64,000 bases of DNA from VYFG01 sp965248685 (lineage in GTDB: Bacteria > Pseudomonadota > Gammaproteobacteria > Arenicellales > Poriferihabitantaceae), in NCBI GenBank assembly GCA_965248685.1, contig CBDFKC010000003.1, positions 558,001 through 622,000 of the forward strand, written 5' to 3'. The notes under the pieces were generated by a model. That model did no database searches and was not told the origin of the DNA. It was given only the letters and a program-made list of their open reading frames with translations. The translations under genes and the position numbers were made by a program. This document shows positions 1 to 7,187 of this stretch, one piece after another (within the stretch, counting starts at the first letter, position 1; each line of letters starts with the position of its first letter).

Positions 1-259
1 TCCCCCATATTAGGATGTGTAGATGTGGATATTCACGATACCCGCGATAAGGAAAATACACGCTTAGCCCCCTAAGCTAGACTTGCTATTTTTATCAGCA
101 GTAGTTAAAGCGACCTAAATTTAGGTGTTTTTTATCAACTAAAACTGGTATACAATGTCGTTCGTGTGTATTTATATCACGAGTGTGTGCAGTTATCTCA
201 CATATTTACAGTTAAGTAAATACATTCGAAAATTCTAATTAATTTATAAAGGTGAAAAA

Positions 260-589
260 ATGATTAAGCAATTAGCAGCAATAGGGGTAGCTACAGTCTT
301 AGCTTTGGGCACGACCCAGGTATTTGCGGGTAAAGCCGTTCCTAAACATGATATTGATGGCGGGTGGTCAGTTGTCTGTCATCAACGGACGTCCCCCGGT
401 AACAGTCAAGGAAATGTGAAAATTTTGTTTGTACCGTCACAAGCGGCTGATAGCGAAGTTAACGATCACAGGGGGACAACCAAACCAGGTAACCCTGGAT
501 CCGGACACGACGATATCGTCGCTGCCGTGGGATGGACAACTTCGGATGCTGTTCCAACTTTAAGTGACTGCGATGGCGATAGTTTTTAG
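260..589 (+). CDS. Small secreted protein of unknown function
   Basis: A 109-residue protein I do not recognise. The first 23 residues look like a Sec signal peptide: MIKQ, a hydrophobic core of about 14 residues, then VFAG with likely cleavage after FA. The mature part (about 86 residues) is hydrophilic, rich in Gly, Asp and Ser, and has two Cys, one near the start (VVCHQ) and one near the end (LSDCDGD), which could form a disulfide in the periplasm or outside the cell. The ATG is preceded by an AAAGGTG ribosome binding site at a normal distance. It stands alone and is followed by a factor-independent terminator, so it is probably a single-gene transcript. The existence of the gene is well supported; its role is not. 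Confidence 0.6.
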   Translation: MIKQLAAIGVATVLALGTTQVFAGKAVPKHDIDGGWSVVCHQRTSPGNSQGNVKILFVPSQAADSEVNDHRGTTKPGNPGSGHDDIVAAVGWTTSDAVPTLSDCDGDSF

Positions 590-694
590 GTTCTAGTAAA
601 TTCTTATTATTACTACCTAGTAATAATAGCGAGAACAAAACTCGAATCGATTAAGTTATCTAAACTTTACTCGAGAATTTCTCTAAACCAACTT

Positions 695-722
695 ACCGTC
701 TATTTTTATAGGCGGTTTTTTG
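695..722 (+). terminator. Factor-independent terminator after the small secreted protein
   Basis: A 9-bp stem (ACCGTCTAT against ATAGGCGGT, one G-T pair) with a TTTT loop is followed directly by a run of T. It lies about 105 bases after the stop of the gene ending at 589 and before the convergent export operon. The T run is on the plus strand, so it ends plus-strand transcription. Confidence 0.7.
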
Positions 723-744
723 GTTCAGATGGAAATTTTTTCTT

Positions 745-1980
745 TCATTCATAGTGCAAGGCCTCGATAGGGTTCTGAAGCGCAGCTTTTCGCGCGGGAT
801 AGTATCCAAAGAAGACGCCTATTAAGGTTGAAAATCCAACTGCGGCAACCACGGCTTCCAGTCCTATAATAATCGGCCAACCCGTGTAATGTGCGATTGC
901 CACCGCAATACTGCAGCCCAACACTAAACCAATCAAACCTCCCAGCAGGCACAACGTCATTGCCTCTATCAAAAATTGATTTCGAATATGCTGACGATTC
1001 GCACCAACCGCAAGGCGAACTCCTATTTCACGGGTACGTTCAGTAACAGATACCAGCATAATATTCATGATACTGATACCGCCGACAGCCAGAGAAACCG
1101 AAGCAATCGCTGCCAGTAACCAGGCAAATGTCCGGGCGGCTTCTCGCTCCGTGACCATCGCTGCTGAGGGATCACTTATCCGAAAATCATCAAGGGTCCC
1201 GGACCTTAGCTGGTGTCGCCTTCGCAATAATTTAGCGATCATAACTTGGGCAGCCTCTATCAGTTCAACTGTCTTTACTTTGACCAGTACAAAATCTACG
1301 GCGTCATGATTAATGCTTCCAGAATGACCTATTAACCGTATCCGCGCTGTCGATAGGGGTACGTAGACAACGTCGTCCTGGTCGCGCCCGCTTGCAGAGG
1401 AACCTTTTTTGGTTAAAAGCCCAATCACGGTAAACGGAACATTAAGAATCCGTATTTGTTGGCCAAGTGGCGATGCTCCATCAAAAAGGGTCTCAGCCGT
1501 AGTTTGTCCAAGTATAACTACCTTCGCTGCATTGCTTTGCTCTGAAGACGCAAAGTATCTCCCCCCCGCAAGCTGCCATTCCCTAGCAACAAAGTAGTCA
1601 TTGACGGTGCCATAAGTTAGTGTACTTACATTCCGGTTGCCAGCGACCAACTGAATTTTACCCCGTACTATAGGGGCCACTGCCACAACCACTGAAGATA
1701 ATTGTGCTACTGCATTGGCATCGCTCGTAGTCAACGTGCGCTGAGTGCCCGGACTCAAGCGAACTCTACCCTGGTTTGCGGAACCTGCGCGAATAGAAAG
1801 CAAATTCGCTCCAAGATTTTGGATTTTTTCCGAGATTTTTGCTTGAGCACCTAACCCAACCGCAATCATCGCGATCACGGATGAAACACCGACGACAATA
1901 CCCAGCATGGTTAAAAAAGTACGAAGCTTATTCGCCCTTAGCGCACGAAAAGCTATCAAAAAATTATCCGCCAGCCGCAT
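745..1980 (-). CDS. MacB-like ABC transporter permease (FtsX family)
   Basis: The membrane subunit (411 residues) of a type VII (MacB/LolCDE-like) ABC exporter. One membrane segment lies at about residues 17-42, then a periplasmic MacB-type domain of about 230 residues, then three C-terminal membrane segments. The FtsX-family signature ERTREIGVRLAVGA sits in the first cytoplasmic loop of the C-terminal half. Unlike E. coli MacB it has no fused ATPase; that subunit is the separate gene just upstream. With the adaptor gene it forms a three-gene minus-strand operon. Such pumps move peptides, toxins or lipoproteins from the periplasm outward through a TolC-like channel; no TolC gene is present here and the substrate cannot be read from the sequence. 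Confidence 0.88.
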   Translation of the reverse strand: MRLADNFLIAFRALRANKLRTFLTMLGIVVGVSSVIAMIAVGLGAQAKISEKIQNLGANLLSIRAGSANQGRVRLSPGTQRTLTTSDANAVAQLSSVVVAVAPIVRGKIQLVAGNRNVSTLTYGTVNDYFVAREWQLAGGRYFASSEQSNAAKVVILGQTTAETLFDGASPLGQQIRILNVPFTVIGLLTKKGSSASGRDQDDVVYVPLSTARIRLIGHSGSINHDAVDFVLVKVKTVELIEAAQVMIAKLLRRRHQLRSGTLDDFRISDPSAAMVTEREAARTFAWLLAAIASVSLAVGGISIMNIMLVSVTERTREIGVRLAVGANRQHIRNQFLIEAMTLCLLGGLIGLVLGCSIAVAIAHYTGWPIIIGLEAVVAAVGFSTLIGVFFGYYPARKAALQNPIEALHYE

Positions 1981-2059
1981 ATTATTTCACTTCATGAAAT
2001 TGCAAACTTTCAGAATACCAATAACACCTTCCCGGTATCTGGCAGTCACTACATACAAT

Positions 2060-2737
2060 TTAGGCTTCATCGCGCAGAATTTTCCCATCCTTTAATTCGA
2101 CTCGACGACGGGCATAACCGGCAACATCCTTATCATGTGTAACCAGAATTATCGTAGTTCCTGATTCATGAAGCTCCTGAAAAAGGCTAAGAATTTCGTG
2201 ACCAGTCTGACTGTCTAATGCACCTGTCGGTTCATCGGCGAGAATTAGTGCAGGTTGGGTTACACAAGCGCGGGCGATCGCTACTCGTTGTTGTTCACCT
2301 CCGGATAGTTGTGCGGGCCAGTGTTGCTGTCGTTTGGATAGTCCAACGCTTTGCAGCGCTTCCCTAGCGGCAATTTTACGATTTTTTCTACTAATACCAG
2401 CGTACACCAATGGAAGCTCTACGTTTTCGATCGCAGTGCTTCGAGCTAATAAACTATATGCCTGAAAAACAAATCCAATTCTTTGATTGCGTATTTGAGC
2501 CATCCGTTCGTTTGATAAATTACTGATATCTTCACCTTCCAGGGTCATCAATCCGGAACTAGGAGTATCCAACAATCCAATCAAACTTATCAGAGTTGAC
2601 TTGCCAGATCCGGAGGGACCCGTCACAGCGACAAATTCCCCATAACCTATTGATAAACTTATCTGATCGAGCGCCAAAATCCGTCCGCCACCAGACTGAT
2701 AGCCCCTGGTGATTTTTTCGGCTTGGATAAGTTCCAT
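2060..2737 (-). CDS. ABC transporter ATP-binding protein, MacB/LolD type
   Basis: The ATPase subunit (225 residues) of the MacB-like exporter. Walker A GPSGSGKST is near residue 40, the Q-loop is in GFVFQAYSLL, the ABC signature LSGGEQQRVAIARA is near 143, Walker B LILADEP near 165 is followed by the D-loop TGALD, and the switch His is in VTHD. Length and motifs match the LolD/MacB-N family. It lies 10 bases after the adaptor gene and 79 bases before the permease gene, in the same direction. It is expected to work as a dimer on the cytoplasmic face of the permease, driving mechanotransmission rather than substrate passage through the membrane. Confidence 0.92.
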   Translation of the reverse strand: MELIQAEKITRGYQSGGGRILALDQISLSIGYGEFVAVTGPSGSGKSTLISLIGLLDTPSSGLMTLEGEDISNLSNERMAQIRNQRIGFVFQAYSLLARSTAIENVELPLVYAGISRKNRKIAAREALQSVGLSKRQQHWPAQLSGGEQQRVAIARACVTQPALILADEPTGALDSQTGHEILSLFQELHESGTTIILVTHDKDVAGYARRRVELKDGKILRDEA

Positions 2738-2747
2738 ATTTTGACGC

Positions 2748-4109
2748 TCAAAACCCTATTCGTAACCCGAGAAAACTTTTCTTTGGGGAATTCGGTATCT
2801 CGTTAACAATTACAACGTCATCTACCCCTAATGTTCCGTCATAAAACATTGCTGACTCTCCATCGTCTTCACCTACCAGAACAGGAATCGAAGTTAATAC
2901 ACCGCCTTTATCGAGCACCCAAACTCGTCCAGAGCGCCCGGGCCCCTCCAGAGTAGTGTTTTGTTTAGTGTTTTTCAGCGAAGGGTCCATTGGCACAAAG
3001 TCCATTGCTGCCAATGGAATTTTGAGTACGTCCTCGCTCTCAGTTACAATAATCTCGACAGTTGCTGTCATTCCGGGAAGCAGTTTTAGATCCGGATTAT
3101 CGGTAGATAACACTACTATATAGGCAACTACATTCTGGACTGTTGCGGGAGTTTTCCTAATTTGCGCAACGGTCCCGGGAAATACTTCCTCTGGAAAAGC
3201 GTCGACGGTGAACGATGCTGTCTGTCCACTCTTGATCTTACCGATATCAGCTTCATCGACATTAGTGAGCACCTCCATTTGGTGAAGATCTTTAGCGACG
3301 GTAAACAGTCTCGGCGCTTCCAAACTCGCCGCCACAGTCTGACCTTTATTTACCTCTCTACCGATTACTACACCATCAATGGGTGAACGAATTATAGTTC
3401 GGTCAAGATTGACTTCGGCTACCGCCAAAGCTGCTTGTTTTTCAGGTATGCGCGCCTCCGCATTTAATAATTCAGCTTCAGCTTTTCGAAGGTCCGCTTG
3501 CGCCATGACTATCGATTGAGCGTGTACCAACTTTTCCCCCAACGCAGCATTTAGGTCGGCCTGAGAGCGAGCGAGCTGGGCTCGGGCCTGGTCTAAAGCA
3601 TCTTCAGTGACGCCTGCAACTCTGGCACCCTGCGGGTTCATCTTTCTAGCAAGAGATTGTTTGGCTTCCTTGACGCTGGCTTTTGTTGAAGCAATTCTGG
3701 CCCCTACTATGCTAGTTCGGGCCTCGGCAGCGTCAATAGCACTAAATGCATGATCCACTACGGCCTGGCGGACTTTCTTATTTGCTCTGGTAACTTCTAA
3801 AGCTGCTCGCGCCTGACTGACTGACGCCTCATAACTTTGAGGATCAAGCCGCGCCATTGGCTGGTTGGATTTGACTACGTCGTTAAAATCAACCAATAGC
3901 TGGTCTATTTGTCCGGAGAGTTGAGAACCAACTTCCACTTGCGTTACAGCGCCAACTGTTCCAGTCGAAACAACGGTATCACGCAACTTTCCGCTTTGTA
4001 AAATGGCCGTCACATAAGTCGACCCAGGCTCATTATTATCGGGTTTGATTACCTCAAGAGCTATGAATCCTAATACCAATGTAATAGCTATTGTTGCAAT
4101 GAGCTTCAT
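2748..4109 (-). CDS. MacA/HlyD-like periplasmic adaptor subunit
   Basis: A membrane-fusion (adaptor) protein of 453 residues. A single N-terminal membrane anchor (about residues 3-20) is followed by a barrel-sandwich half-motif (VEVGSQLSGQIDQLLVDFND), a long alanine-rich coiled-coil hairpin of about 160 residues with many DQARAQLARS-type heptads, the second lipoyl half (RSPIDGVVIGREVNKGQTV), and beta-barrel and membrane-proximal domains. This is the MacA domain order, with a longer hairpin than usual. It is the first gene of the three-gene export operon and should link the permease to an outer-membrane TolC-like channel encoded elsewhere. Confidence 0.9.
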   Translation of the reverse strand: MKLIATIAITLVLGFIALEVIKPDNNEPGSTYVTAILQSGKLRDTVVSTGTVGAVTQVEVGSQLSGQIDQLLVDFNDVVKSNQPMARLDPQSYEASVSQARAALEVTRANKKVRQAVVDHAFSAIDAAEARTSIVGARIASTKASVKEAKQSLARKMNPQGARVAGVTEDALDQARAQLARSQADLNAALGEKLVHAQSIVMAQADLRKAEAELLNAEARIPEKQAALAVAEVNLDRTIIRSPIDGVVIGREVNKGQTVAASLEAPRLFTVAKDLHQMEVLTNVDEADIGKIKSGQTASFTVDAFPEEVFPGTVAQIRKTPATVQNVVAYIVVLSTDNPDLKLLPGMTATVEIIVTESEDVLKIPLAAMDFVPMDPSLKNTKQNTTLEGPGRSGRVWVLDKGGVLTSIPVLVGEDDGESAMFYDGTLGVDDVVIVNEIPNSPKKSFLGLRIGF

Positions 4110-4285
4110 TATTATCTTAGATATATTTTATTCGCCGAAATATGGCTTATGGGTATTATCAGAAAATAGATTTAAAAGTTGAGCTATACTTCCAATCCCC
4201 AATTCTGTTTGAAGTTGCATCATTGATAAAAACAATGCTGCTCTACCTTGCTATTGTTTAAGACTAGCCGACATGACTCTTTTGA

Positions 4286-5128
4286 TCAATCTTCGTCACT
4301 ATAGAAATAAAATCCGAAATTCATTCTATATTTTCCTGAATTAGACTTCGCATCCTTTTTTTGTAATTTCAATGCCTCTTTGTTTAGCTCTTGAAGAATT
4401 TCTGAGCTTTTTTTACGTGATAGGCTAGCAAGAGCAGCTACCGATTTCTCACTTAACGCATCATAGTAGACACTCCTTTCCAAAAATGGAGGGGCTTTAC
4501 TCTTAACGTTAAACCGTGTTGCCGCTATATGATCATGTACGTTTCTACCGAGAAAATACATTTTCTCCTCTGCACCCTTTGAAGGCACAAACGAATCTAT
4601 CTCCAGGCATACTTTATCTTTTTCGTTAATGCTAACCACACCAAGGCGCTGGATTTCATCGAGTACCGCTCTGGGTCTTACATCTGTCCTCACCATTTCG
4701 ACCAGCTCTTCAAAACTCGCTCCTCCATTTTTTATGACCTTTGAGCGAGCCCTCGGTAAATTAATTGGTTTTCCATTTTTGTCCAGAAATCTTTTATTGG
4801 AAATCCAAATTGCAATTAGTTTTGGTCCGAGAAAAAGACTTTTAGGGGGCTCATATGTGTCGCTATCTTCATTGCGTAATTTATTAACATCGCGGCGATG
4901 CACTCCTGTGACCAAACTAATTCGGGAGTCAGTTTGACCTTTACCTTCCAATTTAAATTCAGATTCAGCAACATCTACAAATATTCTCTTTAGAATTTTT
5001 GTTAGCCAGGTGTAGGTTAGTCCATTGTCCAACAGTAAACCCACAACCGGGCGTAGCAACCGTTTTATTGCTACTGTTAAAGCGGGCGAGGACGCTGTTT
5101 GTGCGCGCCCCTCAGTTTTTTTATTCAT
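4286..5128 (-). CDS. DUF6502-like protein with a helix-turn-helix-like N-terminus
   Basis: A cytoplasmic protein of 280 residues that resembles the DUF6502 family, whose members start with a helical segment of the type LLRPVVGLLLDNGLTYTWL followed by a helix-turn-helix-like stretch (residues about 60-90: TDSRISLVTGVHRRDVNKLR). The family has no known biochemical function; the N-terminal part suggests a DNA-binding or regulatory role. The C-terminal 80 residues are Lys/Ser rich. It lies 115 bases from, and divergent to, the lipoprotein gene with the minisatellite, so the two may share a control region. AT-rich and in an accessory region. The family assignment is from memory of the pattern. Confidence 0.65.
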   Translation of the reverse strand: MNKKTEGRAQTASSPALTVAIKRLLRPVVGLLLDNGLTYTWLTKILKRIFVDVAESEFKLEGKGQTDSRISLVTGVHRRDVNKLRNEDSDTYEPPKSLFLGPKLIAIWISNKRFLDKNGKPINLPRARSKVIKNGGASFEELVEMVRTDVRPRAVLDEIQRLGVVSINEKDKVCLEIDSFVPSKGAEEKMYFLGRNVHDHIAATRFNVKSKAPPFLERSVYYDALSEKSVAALASLSRKKSSEILQELNKEALKLQKKDAKSNSGKYRMNFGFYFYSDED

Positions 5129-5243
5129 GCAGTTGAAACTTGCCTTTGTACTAAACTAAATTAACACCAATTTTTAGCTAGATTCAATTAAAATAGGTAC
5201 CAGTTAAATAAATTCACCTGCCAGTATCCAAGTAGTTCATTAT

Positions 5244-6020
5244 ATGTTATTTGCAGTAAAGAAAGTCTTGTTATTTGTTTGTATTTACGTCCTGACCGCA
5301 TGCGGCTCCAGCGATAATATAGTTTCAAGTGGTGCCGGTGAATCAGGCGTTGGTGGTACCGGAATTAGTTTCGTTAAGGGAAATGTATTATCTGTTGATG
5401 GCCAAACTCTGCAGTTGAGTAAAACGAAGTCTTCCCAAACGATTAGGCGAACAAAATTTTCTCAAATTGTCGTTTCGGGTGGAGGTCGCTCTACGCCACT
5501 AAACGAGTCTGGTGAATTCACCCTTGTTGATGTAATGCCGTCGAATAACTTGGTACTCTCATTTTCCGATTCTTCCAACAATGTAGCGACTTTAGCAATC
5601 GGACCTGTTATTCAAGGCGTGTCTGCGACTGTCAATAATATTGCCGTGACATATGCCACTGGAACCGCGATCGCTCAGACCATTCAAATTTCAGAGAATA
5701 CCCCGACACAGGAAACTGCAATAGTTCCAGGTCCGGATGATTCTGTCCCACCTACAACAATTAGCTCCGGGAGCAGTGGGGATAACGGAAATAGTGGAAG
5801 TAGCGGAAATAACGGAAATAACGGAAATAACGGAAATAACGGAAATAACGGAAATAACGGAAATAGTGGAAATAGTGGAAATAGTGGGAATAGTGGGAAT
5901 AGTGGGAATAGTGGGAATAGTGGGAATAGTGGGAATAGTGGGAATAGTGGGAATAGTGGGAATAGTGGGAATAGTGGGAATAGTGGGAATAGTGGGAATA
6001 ACGGAAATAATCCAAACTAA
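5244..6020 (+). CDS. Lipoprotein with a long Asn-Ser-Gly / Asn-Asn-Gly tandem repeat
   Basis: A putative lipoprotein of 258 residues. The signal peptide ends in the lipobox LTAC (Cys at residue 20). The early part has the motif GVGGTGISFVKGNVLSVDG, which resembles DUF5666-type lipoproteins, followed by a beta-rich domain of about 120 residues resembling a carboxypeptidase-regulatory-like fold (LNESGEFTLVDVMPSNNLVLSFSD). The last 85 residues are a low-complexity tail of NNG and NSG triplets encoded by a 9-bp minisatellite. The tail is hydrophilic and probably disordered or a stalk at the cell surface. It is divergent from the DUF6502-like gene. Copy-number change in the repeat would keep the frame and alter tail length only. 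Confidence 0.75.
   Translation: MLFAVKKVLLFVCIYVLTACGSSDNIVSSGAGESGVGGTGISFVKGNVLSVDGQTLQLSKTKSSQTIRRTKFSQIVVSGGGRSTPLNESGEFTLVDVMPSNNLVLSFSDSSNNVATLAIGPVIQGVSATVNNIAVTYATGTAIAQTIQISENTPTQETAIVPGPDDSVPPTTISSGSSGDNGNSGSSGNNGNNGNNGNNGNNGNNGNSGNSGNSGNSGNSGNSGNSGNSGNSGNSGNSGNSGNSGNSGNSGNNGNNPN
5779..6012 (+). repeat. 9-bp minisatellite encoding NNG/NSG triplets
   Basis: Tandem 9-bp units inside the lipoprotein gene. About 6 units of GGAAATAAC are followed by about 15 units of GGGAATAGT (first ones GGAAATAGT), with a few degenerate units at each edge. Because the unit is a multiple of 3 and lacks stops in several frames, long spurious frames run through it on both strands. The blocks of identical units point to recent slippage or unequal recombination. 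Confidence 0.95.
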
Positions 6021-6249
6021 CAATTTTGTGTTTGGAGTTAAGTCTGGGGATACGAGGTAGATACTTCAATATGGACAGAAACTCCCGTCCGGTGTGAGCA
6101 TTTCGACACCCCAGTAGCATCTTGTTATCCATAGTGAATAAATCTGAAACGACTGTGTCGCGAGTGAACCCTCATGTTGTGCGCTTTTTTTGATCAGCAA
6201 GAAAGTGTGCGTAGGTCTGGTTATTGTGCTTGTAGAACAACATCCAACT

Positions 6250-6399
6250 CTAATCTATCTCCACAACCACATACCCATCTAGCCCGCCTAGCTCAACCGC
6301 GATATGTGCATCAGCTATTCTTTCCAATGGATAACTTCCGGCAATTCGATGGATCAGGCATTGATTGGTTAATGCCTGAGTAATGTCTTGTGCAGCTTG
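6250..6399 (-). pseudogene. Truncated 3-prime fragment of a quinone-reductase/alcohol-dehydrogenase gene
   Basis: Read on the minus strand this 150-bp segment encodes the last 49 residues of a protein nearly identical to the C-terminus of the quinone reductase at 13106-14107: 42 of 49 residues agree (for example LIHRIAGSYPLE and DAHIAVE) and both end in VEID plus a TAG stop. Similarity stops sharply at 6399, where a transposase remnant begins. It is a leftover of a duplicated or horizontally acquired paralogue cut by a rearrangement; it has no start and should not be functional. Confidence 0.9.
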
Positions 6400-6818
6400 A
6401 GAAAGCAAAAGGGTCAGACTCTGAGGTATCCCGACACTGGACTAGCTACTGCAAATGGCTACAAAAAGGACGATGGTCCTGGCTGGTTCTATGCAAACAG
6501 TTTACTCGATGCGTATTGAAGACACTGGCATTGAAAGAGATGATAGATGACACCTTGACCCTGTGTGCGTCAAACAAGATCCCTGGCAGTCAGATCCATC
6601 ACCAGCACGGCAACAAGCCTAACCTTGCGGCCTATGTCAGAGGACAGTGCTGGGTGACCCTGGCGATGATCGTCAATCGGTTAGACGCCACACCGGTGTC
6701 TATTCCGCTCCTGTCAAGACTCATTCCGGCGGCAGGGGATACGGGCAAACTGGTGGCAGCGAAGGTGTTGACGCGGTGTGTTTGCCTCTTGCACCACCCA
6801 TTAGAGCCGGTAGCGTAA
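6400..6818 (+). pseudogene. Transposase N-terminal remnant (DDE type)
   Basis: An open frame encoding about 140 residues that resemble the N-terminal part of DDE transposases of the type that begin with RHWTSYCKWLQKGRWSW and continue with IDDTL, then SQIHHQHGNKPNLAAYVRGQ and LLSRLIPAAGDTGKL. The first catalytic Asp would be in IDDTL. The normal protein is roughly 2.5 times longer; the C-terminal half with the rest of the catalytic triad is absent, and the segment before IDDTL looks shortened. The frame ends at 6818 in unrelated sequence. It abuts the truncated quinone-reductase fragment, marking an old insertion or deletion junction. The exact IS family cannot be fixed by reading. Confidence 0.7.
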
Positions 6819-7187
6819 ATTGGGGGAACGAAGATTATGCAACAAAGCAGTCATTCGGATAATTTAATGGGGTTGGATGCGTCATAGCAAATTTTTCCCA
6901 AATTGATAAATTTAGAATGTGATAGATCGTCAGAAATAACCGTTTCTACGCAAAGGTCATGCTTCACCAAAAAGCGTATTGTAAACGGCACCTGGGCTTA
7001 AATTTGTCAGAATTAATTTCCACACCATCGTTATAAGGGGTCTGCTCCGGTAGGAAGTGAAATCCTACGTCAGAGAAATTTTGTTAGGTTTGACCACCTG
7101 TATTGTATGCGCTAAACCACGCGCTTTAAGACCAAGTGGTTTTTAGCTACACTCTGATTCAGATTATAAATACCGGAATTTAATGAG
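6819..7187. other. Non-coding stretch before the TPR-CHAT gene
   Basis: This 369-base AT-rich stretch holds no gene I can support. It follows the transposase remnant and probably contains the rest of the scar plus the promoter of the gene starting at 7188. No clean terminal inverted repeat of an insertion sequence was found in it. Confidence 0.5.

Noticed and set aside
61..130. Small hairpins (GCTTAG-CCCC-CTAAGC and ACCTAAATTTAGGT) near the left edge as terminators
   Set aside because: The first has no adjacent T run and the second has no loop; no upstream gene is visible in the window to support either.
5691..6132. Long frames in the minisatellite on both strands (Ser-His-Tyr, Thr-Ile-Pro and Thr-Glu-Ile repeats)
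   Set aside because: They are by-products of a stop-free 9-bp repeat; none has a start with a ribosome site or a non-repeat domain.
6174..6383. A 69-codon plus-strand frame before the transposase remnant
   Set aside because: It lies opposite the quinone-reductase fragment, which explains the sequence.
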